From positions 184,243,725 through 184,307,724 of the forward strand of contig NC_080671.1 of NCBI RefSeq assembly GCF_030247195.1: a stretch of 64,000 bases of DNA. Direction: 5' to 3'. The notes under the pieces are model-generated. The model was not told the origin of the DNA. It did not search any database and saw only the letters and a list, made by a program, of their open reading frames with translations. Positions 11,374 to 22,400 of this stretch are shown here, piece by piece (position 1 is the stretch's first letter; every line of letters begins with the position of its first letter). A program made the translations under genes and the position numbers. This DNA comes from Topomyia yanbarensis. Its lineage: Eukaryota > Arthropoda > Insecta > Diptera > Culicidae.

Positions 11374-12230
11374 TCACTTGTAGAGGGCAACTGCAGCATT
11401 AACACTTACTTGGGCATGCAGCACACTCCAATCAATTTGCGACAGAGAAATGTGCAGCTTTACAAAATCAGTTTTGCGAAAGTTGAGACGGTCGACAGAA
11501 AGAATTTCTACGTACTGAACTGAGCGAATAGTGCCGATTGAGATTTCAAGCGCGGGATGAAAGTTGTCAAGTGGAACAATCCCGCTGGATGATTCATTGA
11601 CGGAACATACAGGTGTAATAGTCTCACTAACAAAGACGAGATCCAGAAAGCGTAACTGGTGGTTGGGAATTATGCTTACTTCATTTAGTCCGTTGAAAGC
11701 AAATCCGTCCAGTAGTAAACGACTGGCGATGTTAGTTGTCGAAGCAATCGGGTCTGGGTAAGCGTATCCGTGCACTCAAATGAGCCCTGGCTGATTGAAA
11801 TCACCAAGGACAATCATCACGCCATCCGCGCCAGCTTGTGAAGAAGTGTTATTCACAGCATCCATGCGAAGTTGCATGATATTGCAGTTGAGTTGCTTTT
11901 CAGGAGTAATATAGACAGCACTAACATCAAAGATCCTCGATGGAGTTGTAATTCTAACCCAAACAGCCTCAACGCTGGTTAAACTACCTACATCAATCTC
12001 ACATAAGGCAAATGCGGTGGAAACAGCAATCAAAACTCTCCTCCGCGACCACGAATACTGTTGCCACTATTTCGGTCCGCGCGGTTTACGGTGTAAGCAT
12101 CGCCGAAAAGCTGCACCGATGTTATCCTCGCATCAAGCCACGCTTCGGTGAAGACGCAAACATCGTAGTTACCGTCCACAGCAGCTGAATACACTTTGTC
12201 AATTTTCGTCTTAAGCCCTATCGTGTTCTG
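11374..12230 (-). pseudogene. LINE endonuclease (APE-type) fragment
   Basis: The minus strand encodes, in shifted frames, YDVCVFTEAWLDARITSVQL (active-site Glu in TEAWL), LFGDAYTVNRADRNSGNS, DVSAVYITPEKQ, VMIVLGDFNQPG and a late segment with NHQLRFLDLVFVSE. The GDFN motif and its order are those of the APE-like endonuclease that nicks target DNA in non-LTR retrotransposition. At least two frameshifts or stops (near 12035 and 11776) break the frame. Intact relatives continue into RT. Here only the N-terminal part of ORF2 remains. Confidence 0.75.
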
Positions 12231-12255
12231 ATAGTAGACCCGCCGACCATCAGTG

Positions 12256-12770
12256 TCAGGTCCCCGCGAATGGCGCGGGGAGAGCAGGATGTACTGTTGT
12301 CCGGAAAGGGAACATGCTATGGTGCGGAGGGAATGACCGAGTCATGACTGTTGTGTCCAGCGGCTGACTGCAATGGGAGGCATACTGTGTCCGCTCTGCG
12401 ATGTGATCGAATTTTTCATTTTGACATTGAAGGTTCGCTGCAGCGATAGAGTCGATTGAGTTGTGTTCATCAGCAGACTGTAAGTGAAATTTACATTGAG
12501 GGTGTGCAGCATCTTGAAGTGCTTCGGAAGGAGATATACCCTTCTTGGCTTTACCTGACACAGAAGAAGTTGCCGATTCGCCAGGTAGTAGAGTATTTGA
12601 ACAGAGCCTTATTTCTGTGTGAATTGCTAACGCCAACTTGAAGGTGATGAAGCTCAGAGATGAGAGATCCTTGTCCTTAGGAACTAGACGAACTATCCTC
12701 GGTTGCAGATCAGCAACATCATAAGATATTGAAAGAACTAGCTTTCTACTTTCCTATAACGGTAGAATTG
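12256..12770 (-). pseudogene. LINE ORF1 C-terminal remnant
   Basis: Just upstream of the endonuclease, the minus strand near 12590-12765 reads LQPRIVRLVPKDKDLSSLSF followed by FKVGVSNSHRNKALFKYSTT, which resembles the C-terminal end of Jockey-group ORF1 proteins. The 126-codon frame at 12256-12636 continues in a shifted frame. No zinc knuckle is visible in what remains. ORF1 proteins bind element RNA. This copy is broken. Confidence 0.5.
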
Positions 12771-12931
12771 TTGTTCGAACCGACACTACCCGAGTGTTAT
12801 GTTTAGAACAAAATGCCATCGTTGTGGTATAAAATGGAACATGCATGTGCACTGCAGCACACAAATTCAACTTTTCATGGATAATTCCTATGTGCAAGTG
12901 CAATTATAAAGGCGACAAATTCTTTGAACAA

Positions 12932-12995
12932 ACTATACTTCTAAAATGAACGGTTGGCGTCTAAACCGGTCATTTTAGAGGTATAGAAGTATAGT
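12932..12995. repeat. Short imperfect hairpin
   Basis: ACTATACTTCTAAAATGAAC at 12932 is mirrored by GTCATTTTAGAGGTATAG and AAGTATAGT up to 12995, with a 12-nt loop. It may be the end of a small foldback element. Confidence 0.5.
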
Positions 12996-14160
12996 ATTAA
13001 TTTTGAGCACAAAAACGGCGTATAAAAACACTAAGGGCCTAACTCTCATTTCATTTCAATAGCTATAGAGGGATTCCATATGACCATCGTCGATTCGAAC
13101 GAAACTTTGAAGTTGTGTTCGGTTTATGAATCTCCATTATTTTCTATTGACAATTGCAATATTTTGATACAAGAGCAAGGGCGTAAACGTTTGTACGTGC
13201 ATTAATTTCAATTTTTTTTGTTCAATTACTGTATTTTATACAGCAAAACTTTCTGAGAACGTGTTTCAGGGAATGAATATTGATGTGCAAAAAAATACAC
13301 TGAAAAAATGTAGTCATTTTTCACAAAAACAAAAATTTGTGTTAAATTGCAATAAAACCCATTTTTTCTAATTTTTTATATTTTAGAAACAAAAACTTAA
13401 AGAGAAAAGAAATATTTTGAATGTGATTGTATGATGGAGAACTTACCGGTAAAAAAGTTTTTCTAACAATTATTTTATACATGTTTTCAAATTTCATACT
13501 AATTGACATACAAAACTGTAATTTTATTACAGAATATAATTCTTAGTCTTATTTTAAATCAAAATGTATTTAACAAAAATGTTCCAAAATGCGATCGTTT
13601 TCGAGATATTTGGAATTTTGTTCCAACAAATACAGTTAATTCCGCAAATAACAATTTAAGTTTTATAGCACGCTACAAGTGCAATCTAAGTTTTATTAGT
13701 GGCTATAAAAGTACCATAAAACCACAATTGTTTCTAGGGTCGTGTGAATATGCCCTTTTTAAAAGTTATCCGCGTTACCCCATCATAAAATGTCAAAAAT
13801 CCAATGTTTATCGTTTTAAAGACGTAAAAGAAACTTTTTCAGTGTATTTGGATCATGGAGAAGCTTTCAATAAAAAAGTTTTCCTAACAACAACTTTTGA
13901 CATATTTTTATAATTCATACTATTTGCAGTAAAAAAATACAATTTTCTTTTTGAATATGATTATAAAAGCTATTTTAAACCAAAATGCTAATAACAAAAA
14001 TGTTTTGAAATGTAGTAGTTCTCGAGATATTTCAAATTTCGTTTTAAAAACACAATTCTTTTGTTTTCTTACGACCATTTCAGAAGTTATTCACGTTTCT
14101 CCATCAACAATAATAACTTTTTCAAAAGGCCCATAACATTTCCTGTAACTTTATTTTTGA

Positions 14161-14311
14161 CATCAAGGTGATATTGTAAACCATTTGAAAGCTATACGAA
14201 AACAACTAGAATATGATCGAACTATTTAGTTTAATCATAAGACCCTATAGTTGAATAGTATTTTGATTGTTTTTGTATAGCTTTCAAATGGTTTACAATA
14301 TCACCTTGATG
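14161..14311. repeat. Near-perfect hairpin, 45-bp arms
   Basis: Arms 14161-14205 and 14267-14311 are reverse complements with one mismatch, with a 61-nt spacer. It lies at the centre of the larger foldback element. Confidence 0.8.
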
Positions 14312-14424
14312 ATTTGTGCCTTCCTGTACAAAGACTGGTTTTTACCAACAAAATTTTCACCCTAGTGAGAAATTTTGGTTTTTACCAAATTTTCCTCCTT
14401 AGGGTGAAATATAGCATAGAGCAG

Positions 14425-15126
14425 AATCTAATTATTTGTTTTGTTTAGAAAGGCGATACAACGTGTTTCATTTTTTTACCATCCTCAAAACAAAAATCAC
14501 TATAATGCAAAAACCGTAATTAAAGCAACAAATAAAAAAATGAAAGGTATGTATTTTAGAAAGCTTGAGGCTCTTACTCTATGGAATGATTTTTGTTTGG
14601 ATGAAAACACAGATATTTTCAAGACGCTAGCCACTTTTGTGCGAAATGAGCGTACGGGGCTATTCGGACCCCCTATTCTATCAAACACCGTTTAGCGGCT
14701 TGCGGCTTCGCAGGCGATTGCACACGGCATAGCAACGAAAATACATGATGCGCCAATCGACAGCTGTGAATAACCAAATGAAGTTTTTGTATCGGCATTT
14801 ATTTATTTTTTTGTTTCTTAAGGAGTTTCTCTAATATATATTTCATAGGTAAATACATTGTAAAAAAACTAAAAAAAAATGACGGTCTGAATTGCCTCGT
14901 AGGGAGGTTCGAATCACCCCTACATTGTAAAAGGATAGAAAAACGTAGAGTTTTGCAAATCGCCACATAGCGCTGCCATGGAGTGGCGCAAATGAACCTT
15001 AATGGCACCAAAATGTAGCTCAGGTTTCAAACTAACAATTAGGACTTTTGACCGATTATTTTTTTCACATCTATCCACTTAAAAGGATGATTTGCTTAGG
15101 TAGGTCCAAATAGCCCCAGGTTCCCC
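14425..15126. mobile_element. MITE copy, left end missing
   Basis: It matches the complete MITE at 35049-35885 along most of its length, with shared landmarks GATACAACGTGTTTC, GTGCGAAATGAGCG and CGCCAATCGACAGCTGTGA. It ends with AGCCCCAGGTTCCCC followed by TA (15127-15128). The left 150 bp or so of the family, including the left terminus, are absent. Short open frames here are not genes. Confidence 0.75.
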
Positions 15127-15942
15127 TATTCACAAAGAAAATTGTATTTTTGACCTCAAATAGTAAGAATAATAAAAATATGTCAAAAGTTGTTGTTAAG
15201 AAAATTTTTTTATTGAAAGCTTCTCCATGATCCAAATACACTGAAAAAGTTTCTTTTACATCTTTAAAACGATGAACACTATATTTTTTAACATTTTATA
15301 ATTGAGTAACGCGAATAACTTTTAAAAAGAGCGTAATCACACGAATTAACTGTTAGAACAAAATTCCAAATATCTCGAAAACTATCGCATTTTGGAAGAT
15401 TTTTGTTAAATACATTTTATTTAAAATGAGAGTTAAAATTATATTCTGTAATAAAATTACAGTTTTGTATGTCAATTAGCATGAAATTTAAAAACGTGTA
15501 TAAAGTTACTGCTAGAAAAAACTTTTTTACCGATAAGTTCCCCATCATACAATCACATTCAGAATGTTTCTTTTCTCTTGAGGTTTTTATTGACAAAATT
15601 AAAAAAAATGGGTTTTTTCACAATTTAAATTTTTCATATAAATTTTTGATTTTGTGAAATATGACACAAATTTTTTTTCAGTGTATATTTTTTTTCGCAA
15701 ATCAATATTCATTCCCTGAAACTCGTTCTCAGAAAGTTTTGCTGTATAAAGTACAGAAATCGAACAAAAAAAAATTGAAATTTATGCACGTGCAAACGTT
15801 TACGCCCTTTTAAAAAATTGCTCTTGAGTCAAAAAAATGTTTAGACTTCCATGCCGATAAAATGTGTAAAGTTTCATAGGAATCCAAGATGGTCGATCAG
15901 GATTTTAATTATTTTCGGACGGATCTTCGTGGAATTCCTCTA

Positions 15943-16188
15943 TAGCCCAATTACCAATCAATATAAAGTGTCGCAATAATTAACGACGCACTCTTAGAAA
16001 TTCGTTTTAAAAATTTTAAACATCACAGATCACATGCTACTTAGAGAACGACTACGTCATTTACCTTAAATTCAACCATAAGATATTTCTATAAGAATTG
16101 CTTCAGGATGGGATGATAAGGATATTTGTGGACAAACTAGTATTCCTGGAGCATTAATGCTTCTGGGCTGCAATATTGGATTACTATA
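15943..16188. other. Spacer, nothing recognised
   Basis: Short AT-rich sequence between two elements with no supported feature. Confidence 0.4.
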
Positions 16189-16513
16189 CACTCAGGTTTT
16201 TTTTACGCGGATGATACAGGCCGCGTAAATGAAAACCGCGTGAATTTCAAAATCCGCGTAAATAAGACCCGCGTAAATTTCAAAGTCCGCGTAAATGGAA
16301 ACCGCGTAAATTTCATAATCCGCGTAAATGAAGACCGCGTAAAATTAAGAATCCGCGTTAATGGGAACCTCGTTAATGGATACCGCGTAAATTTCAAAAT
16401 CCGCGTAAATGAAAACCGCGTAAATTTCAAAATCAGCGTAAACGAAAACCGCGTCAATTTCAAAATCCGCGTAAAAAAACCGCGCAAAAAAAACCGCGTA
16501 AAAAACCTGAGTG
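16189..16513. mobile_element. Small TA-flanked element made of CCGCGTAAAT repeats
   Basis: The ends CACTCAGGTTTTTTTTACG and (reverse complement) CACTCAGGTTTTTTACGCGG are perfect partners flanked by TA (16187-16188, 16514-16515). The whole interior is a degenerate tandem array with a 33-bp higher unit built of 15- and 18-bp halves, each containing CCGCGTAAAT. Open frames crossing the array are products of the repeat. The termini extended by subterminal repeats resemble pogo/Tigger-type MITEs. Confidence 0.8.
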
Positions 16514-16515
16514 TA

Positions 16516-17315
16516 ATTTGTTGTGAGAATTGTTATGTCCAACTTAGCCAATGCATCGGACACAAAGTTCAGTCGTCGGGGGAAAGCCCAAATTTAAAAG
16601 TAAGGTAGGGAATATGGCTGACAACTGTCGGATTGAAACACTTCATTAAGTGCTATAATGTAGTTTTCTAGCTAGATCATGTAATTATGTTCCGAACAAC
16701 TTCAGGGCTATAAATTATGGAAGAAGTGACAGCATTATGCTAAGTGTATCATTGCAGTTGAATTAATTATTCACGCTTCGAAGTAGCCAGAATGCGACTC
16801 TCGGCAATGCCTTTATTGGTCGTTTCATCATAATTTTCACGCCGTCATACCGTAGCATAGTAGGAGGCTGTCAAGGGATTCACCCAATCTACCCCACAAT
16901 TTTCACGAAGCGTGAATTCAGGCGCAAATCCTGATAAGCTTTTCCTTCGCGGTACGCTAATGAAGGGCTCGAATAATCCACTTAAGAACCAAGCTGGACT
17001 AAAAGTTAAAAATCATCCCATTCTGGCGATGTGATAAGAACAGAGGCGGTGACTAGAAGAAAAATCTTCGTTATAAAGTGGTTTGTAAATAGCATTGTTT
17101 TGGAAAAATCTCACCCCAAATTTGCGATTATATTTTTATTCATTTTTTGGCTTATGTCGGTACCGTTACACACCCGCAACAGACCAGACAATTATATCGC
17201 TGTGAAAAGACGCGCTTAGAAAATCACTTCATCAAGGGAGGAGTGCTCTACGGTGCAAAGCGATGTGGAAATATTTCTCTAAGGAAGGGAACACTCTTTC
17301 CAGCAGCTGGTGGCA
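16516..17315. other. No recognised gene
   Basis: About 800 bp with no supported frame, ending at the CGACG that flanks the Transib-like element. Confidence 0.4.
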
Positions 17316-17320
17316 CGACG

Positions 17321-18182
17321 CACAGTGGCTGGAGGCTGGCCAAAACCTCGAAAATTTATATTTGAAATATTGATATTTTATATTTTTCCTTAATTTCTCA
17401 TGTATTGAATGACGTATATTCAAAATTTTATAATCATTGGATAAGAACAAGATTTTTAACATGAGTTTAAAGGTAGCAAAGTCCGGACTTTTTAATGATT
17501 TTCATTTCCGAAACCACCATTGATCTGTTCACTTCAAATGCATGTTGCTCTTTTGATTTTGGTCCGATTTTAGCAAAACTTGTTTCATTGTGTAGAGGAA
17601 CGAAAGAACTTGGATAGTGAAATACATTTGGTAAATTTGCTTGGAACTATGACTTTTTCGTTTAAATATTTTTGAGGTGGCCAGATCAAAAATACTTTCT
17701 TCACTAATGTATTCTGTACAAATTTCGGAATCATTTCGGAACGGTCACATAGTATACATTCTATGGGAAATAACCTCTACTTTTCGAATATCATGGTCTC
17801 GTTCTGCGCCTAGGTGCGCAAAAAGGTTTAGGGAGATTTTGAAGCTTTGTTGCTGATATGGAGGCGCATGGTGTTTTGTCTAAAATATTTAGACAATCTA
17901 CAGTAAACCAACGCGTTATACAATGGATTTAAAGTAATGATCTTCATTTTTTATGGTATTGCTGACATTGGTGAACAGTAACGGAAAATCTATCATGAAA
18001 ACGGGATCATAGTTATAAGAAAGGTTCAATGACACTGTATGGAAAAATGCATTTAATATTTTACGACTTTTGACATAAAAAATGAGCTCAGCACCTCAAA
18101 ATTAGCTTAAATTGAGACTTTCAGCCAAATTAGGTAACATTCGAGGTTTTGTCCGACTTTTTTTTGAAGACCCGCCACTGTG
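17321..18182. mobile_element. Transib-like non-autonomous element with RSS-like 12/23 ends
   Basis: The element is flanked by the direct repeat CGACG (17316-17320 and 18183-18187), the GC-rich 5-bp CGNCG duplication known for Transib. Left end: heptamer CACAGTG (17321-17327), 12 nt, nonamer-like CCAAAACCT (17340-17348). Right end read inward: CACAGTG (18182-18176), 23 nt, ACAAAACCT (18152-18144). The nonamer-like block extends as CAAAACCTCGAA on both sides. The interior has no transposase frame, so it depends on an enzyme elsewhere. Transib transposase is the known relative of RAG1. Confidence 0.75.
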
Positions 18183-18187
18183 CGACG

Positions 18188-19684
18188 CCGTGATTTGCTC
18201 GTTACGGGCCTACGTTTGTGCACTGTGTTGGGTAATGTACACTCCGATTAAAATTGAATATTAAAATAGGCACAAATTTGAACTTAGAACAAATTTGATA
18301 CAATACTTTCTATTGATAGAGTACAGTGATAGAAGATAGACTTAATGAAGACTTCACTTGGGCAGTTTTTGAAAGCTTGTAAAATTATCCACAAACAAAC
18401 ATTTTTATAATCAAAAAACGAACTTGAAATGCAAAATCAAAAAGGGAAAACATTGCATGCGACGAAAGTTTTTGAGTCATTAATCCAAAACTCCAGGAAA
18501 ATTGTTTTCGATTTGTAATCTACAAAAATATAGAAAATATAACACACATTTGCGCTCGGCCTCCATGGTTTTGTTTTTGATATGTCTCCGTATATCAAGG
18601 ATCATGCTGCGAAAACCTCTGTGAGACTGTCCCATTCGCTTCTACATCTGAATCCTACTAGAAAGTTTGAAGCGTTCATAGCAGCAAAAAGGAGAACAAT
18701 CGCCCAGTTAAATGTTGGGCGACGACGACTTCCCACCCCGAGCCTAATTCAATGAATTTAAAATAATTACGCCACATAATATAGGGGGAGAAAGTGGCGG
18801 GCGGGTGCGAAAACGCGGGTTCGTTCGACCGGGCGTCGTTCACGAGTGGAAATAGGGGTTGCACGTTCTACTTCCGCCGTTTTCGTGCGTGCGGTCGCTA
18901 TGTATGGAGGGCATGAAAAGTGAAACAGATATTTTAACGCTATAAATTCTGATTTGAAACGTTTACGCTTCACTGTGCTCGAAAGGGGATTGAAATCAAG
19001 GCTCTCGCCAGCAGCCGTACCGGAGATTCCGCTGGCAGTACGTTCGCTCGTTACGGCATAACCAGGGGATGGTTTTTCGAGTGCGCTCGTATACAGGTTG
19101 TTCCACTACTTTGCGGCGCGGGAGGGAGAACGACTGGAAAATTGGGGGAGAACGATAAAAAGCGAAAATTATACACCTTCCCGTCGGTTGCCACCGTCGC
19201 CACTTAATTTGATACGGAAGGAAACTCAACAAATCAAATCATTTAGTTAACAATTTGTTGTTTTTAATTTAATTGCTATTATGTTTTAGAGTGTGCGGGA
19301 TTATGTCAAATTAAGTGAGCATTTATTCACTTCAATCAACAGAACTCATTCGGACTTGATGAGTCTGTTCGTGGTTACGGATTGTGTGGGAAGGTCGAAA
19401 TGATGGGACATGAAATAAATTTGACAGGAAAACCGTGATAAACCGTGGGGAGACCGAGAATAGGTAAAACAAGTTTATCATTTTTAACTATAATTTCTCT
19501 AAGAATAATCAGTTGATGTTTTTCTTCATTCAGTGCAGTTAAAGTACATTGTGCATCGTGTCAAGAAATAAGTGTATACAAAGTTTCTTTTTGTATTTGC
19601 ATGTTTATTTGAAAAATTGTGTTCATCTGATAATAAGTCTTATTGAACTAAATTAAAAATAAGTAACGGCAAACGGCGACGAAA
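18188..19684. other. No recognised gene
   Basis: The first half is AT-rich. 18780-19230 is more GC-rich with several short minus-strand frames, none of which resembles a known family. It could be part of an unrecognised element or a regulatory region. Confidence 0.35.
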
Positions 19685-20402
19685 TTATAATGAATTAGTA
19701 TCGAAGTCGAAGTGCTCGGGAAACTCGTTAAAGTGACGAACCATCGCTAAAATCGGACTATTGGCAACGTAGTTAGTGTTAAGCATTTCGATGTGTAGCA
19801 ATGTTCGAGGGTGAAGAACTCGGATTGGGGCATAGAGATTGATTTGTCCTGGAAGATCGGGTACATCGTACTCAGCCAACATAAACTTAGATGTGAAAAT
19901 GGCCTGTGAACCGTGTCTACGTTCTTGCAAAGTATGTAGTCCTAATAGCCTCTAACGGTTTTCATTCCAAGGAAATTAACGTAAAGCATGTTGTGTAAAC
20001 TTGCACTGGACAGCTTCAATCCTTTCACCCACGTTGCACGATAAGGGCATAAGACGATATTTGCACATTCCAACTGCGAGCGCACCAGTGAGCGATAGAA
20101 AGACTTAAAACACAAAGGATTCCGAAATTCGCAGGAAATTTTGAACATAAAACCCAGCAGTCGATTTGCTTTGTCAATAGTTACTGATAAGTGAATGGTA
20201 TAAGCCAGACTTTCATCAAGAATAACGCCTAGATCTTTTACGTGCTCAACGCATTTCAGCTGAATTTCAGCGTTGTTGCAGTTGAAATTAAGCATGTACC
20301 TTTGATGATGAAAACTGATGACAAAACATTTCGCGAATCTAAGGATCAACGTGTTTCTTTGACACAATTTGTAAAATGAGTCAATGAGACATTGTAACAA
20401 AA
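19685..20402 (-). pseudogene. Jockey-like LINE, ORF2 C-terminal fragment
   Basis: The minus strand from 20400 encodes the late RT segment (HVKDLGVILDESLAYTIHLS, ANRLLGFMFKISCEFRNPL, VRSQLECANIVLCPY). After a frameshift near 19935 comes the C-terminal tail (QERRHGSQAIFTSK, LPGQINLYAPIRVLHPRTLL). The order and spacing are those of the end of a Jockey-type ORF2. The copy is 5' truncated at about 20402, after the catalytic RT block, so it is dead. It resembles the fragment at 6996-8132. Confidence 0.75.
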
Positions 20403-20677
20403 TTTAAATCCACCTAGTGGTGCAATTGTGCCTTTCTCATTTCTCCAAACTATGATCCATGACAAGTGTTCAATATAATTTTTGAAATGTGTATTACATA
20501 AAGTAATGAGTCTATTTTCGGCATGTTTTATATCACCCTACCCATTTGAAGCCGTTGATTAGAACGGCGTCTGCCATCTTTGTTCAACGCATTAGCTCAA
20601 AAGGCAGGTTGACAGTTGGGACGATTCGAATTTTCGTTGCGCCGAAATACGAGGATTTCATTATTTTCAGGGCATTT
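20403..20677. repeat. Dispersed repeat, copy A left part
   Basis: From about 20530 to 20677 the sequence matches 36345-36493 (CCCATTTGAAGCCG, GCCATCTTTGTT, then TTTTCNGGGCATTT with one gap). The first 100 bp (CCACCTAGTGGTGCAATTG) are the edge of another common Aedes repeat. Confidence 0.65.
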
Positions 20678-21440
20678 CGTCGCTGTTGTGCTATCTTATG
20701 ACAAACGCCATTTTGGGGTAAACTGAGTTAGATATACCACATACCTTGCCTAAAAAATCTCTACAAGGTGGCGTTTTCAGAATTTTGATATTCTGCTTGG
20801 TTACTGAGATATAGCGAGAAACGCGCTGCGAAATTTTTAATTTTTTGCTTCAAATGACTGTGTCTGAGGATTGGCTCAAGTTATCTTGAAGCATATGAGG
20901 TTTTTATGTGTAAAACTATCTGAGAAACACAATGGTATAATCATTTTCAAAACAAAATCACAAGAATTGTGAGTTTCAATTTTAAACTGGAAATATAGCA
21001 TATTTGGCAACACTGTAACCAAAAATTACTATTTTTTTACATTCCCTGACTTATTTCCTTCAAAATGCATCCCACCGATTGGTTATAGACCAAATGAAGC
21101 CAAAGATATGAATAAAAGTTAATAATGAGTTGATGATTTTTTTCTATGGAAAATTTTCCATGCACGATTATGAAACACCATACAAATTTTGTCATCAATA
21201 CACACCTATGACACGTGTGAGTGCGATTTTTGTTTACATTTATAGTAAAAACTCGCAACATAGTCAACCGATCTACGTAATATTTGAGAGGTTAATACAG
21301 AATAGAAAGACGCATCAATTGCCTTCTTTGTATTGTTTATACCATTTCTAAGTTTCAAGATATTCAATCTCAAACTTTAAAAATAGTTTTTCTCGAAATT
21401 CGCTAAATGGCACTTATCATAAGATACCACAACAGCGACG
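20678..21440. mobile_element. MITE with CGTCGCTGTTGTG ends, 4-bp ATTT duplication
   Basis: The left end CGTCGCTGTTGTGCTATCTT is mirrored at the right end (CGTCGCTGTTGTGGTATCTT as reverse complement), with similarity for about 35 bp. ATTT flanks both sides (20674-20677, 21441-21444). The related repeat at 36340-36560 lacks the element and has one ATTT (36490-36493), which gives an empty site. No transposase frame. The superfamily is not clear from these ends. Sola-like elements also make 4-bp duplications. Confidence 0.75.
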
Positions 21441-21444
21441 ATTT

Positions 21445-22021
21445 GTGTTATTAGATTGGTTTTTAACAACGAAGTAAAGCTTTTGATACACATTTATACA
21501 CATTCCATCCATTGCATAGCGAGGGGAGAATTTGGGATGTATGGGGTGATGGTCTAAGGGTGGTGTAATGAGGGGTGATCTGAGGGGGTTTTTAAGGTGA
21601 TGATTACGGGGGGAGGGTGATCAGTGGGTAACCCCTCTCCGAACATTCCTAACTTCGTTTGATGTATTTCCAACGAGATCGGTGCAAATATAAAGACAAA
21701 TCGAGCTGTATCATAAACTCAGAAAGAAATGAAGGTGGGTTCCTGGTTATTACCTGAATAACAGTAAATAACCCTTGGATTCTGAGGATAAATTGTAAAA
21801 TGAGACCACAGATTTCAGACGATCATTTATTCAATTTATTTTTTTTTCTTTGCCATTTCTACCGTTGCCTTGCATTGTGACGATGATTTTGGCGGATTGC
21901 ACACTGACTTCATCATGTTTGAATGCTGATTATCTAATAAGAGTTGCTTAGGAAATGGTAAGTAGGAATTCATACCAATCCGACCCATATTAAAACCTCA
22001 ACAGCATGATAGCCATCATTG
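21445..22021. other. Repeat right part, then unrecognised DNA
   Basis: The first 100 bp continue the dispersed repeat (GTGTTATTA, CATTCCATC). The rest, including a G-rich stretch near 21540-21640, holds nothing I can name. Confidence 0.4.
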
Positions 22022-22400
22022 CCGGCCGCCCCCATCTCCACCGTTCACGGGGAAGGATAAAGGATAAGGTAGACAGGAAGTGTTGATGCTTCACCTACTT
22101 AACAGAAGTACGACGATTCATCAGACTCTTCCATAGGTGTCGCGGAGTTGGTAGTTTGGAAGGGTGTCAGGTCTAGGATTCGCTCCAAGCAAGCGATGCG
22201 ACCTGTAAAGCATATTTTATTAGGTAGTTGTTTAGTTAGTCTTCGAGTGCACAATCACTCGAAAAAGAGAAGATCTTGTTTAGTTTTTGGTTTTTTTAAA
22301 CTCTGGGCAGCCGGCTACCGAGAGTATACTATGTTCCCTAAACAAAAGCAATTTGAACTCCACACAGCCGACCGTGGGAGTATTGCCTAGAAAAGCTAAT
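22022..22400. repeat. Dispersed repeat related to 56548-56885
   Basis: Both regions start with GCCGGCC, have ACGGGGAAGGA or TCGGGGAAGGA, and later share GGGCAGCCGGCT and ACAGCCGAC with similar spacing around them. It is likely part of a retroelement or MITE family. Short frames here are not supported as genes. Confidence 0.5.

Larger units (their letters stand above)
11170..12775 (-). mobile_element. Jockey-like LINE, 5' half, decayed
   Basis: Minus-strand sequence holds the end of ORF1, the endonuclease part of ORF2 and the start of the linker toward RT, in the order expected for a Jockey-type LINE. The linker motif YINRRCPL at about 11240 is found again at about 8110, where RT sequence of the same type continues. 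The two parts may therefore be one element separated by later insertions, or two copies in the same orientation. No 5' UTR or target duplication was found. Confidence 0.7.
13066..15942. mobile_element. Foldback element with about 800-bp arms
   Basis: The ends TAGAGGGATTCCA (left) and TAGAGGAATTCCA (reverse complement of right) are each flanked by TA. The arms, about 13066-13920 and 15145-15942, are long imperfect reverse complements and share landmarks such as ACAAAACTGTAATTTTATTA and GCAAACGTTTACGCCC. In the left arm a block of about 420 bp is partly duplicated (13500-13912 and 13920-14110). The centre holds a hairpin (14161-14311) and a MITE copy (to 15126). No transposase frame. Such long foldbacks are usually mobilised by relatives. 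Confidence 0.65.

Noticed and set aside
13066..15942. CRISPR-like or spacer array
   Set aside because: The duplicated blocks are long, diverged and inverted. No regular short repeat-spacer pattern exists anywhere in the window.
16203..16608. Frames of 72-122 codons with periodic Asn/Arg/Val or Phe/Thr/Arg pattern
   Set aside because: They are translations of the CCGCGTAAAT tandem array. A periodic array without stops gives open frames in several phases.
17321..18182. True immune V(D)J recombination signals
   Set aside because: Insects have no V(D)J system, and the CGACG duplication and repeat context show a transposon. The resemblance is reported as a property of the transposon ends.
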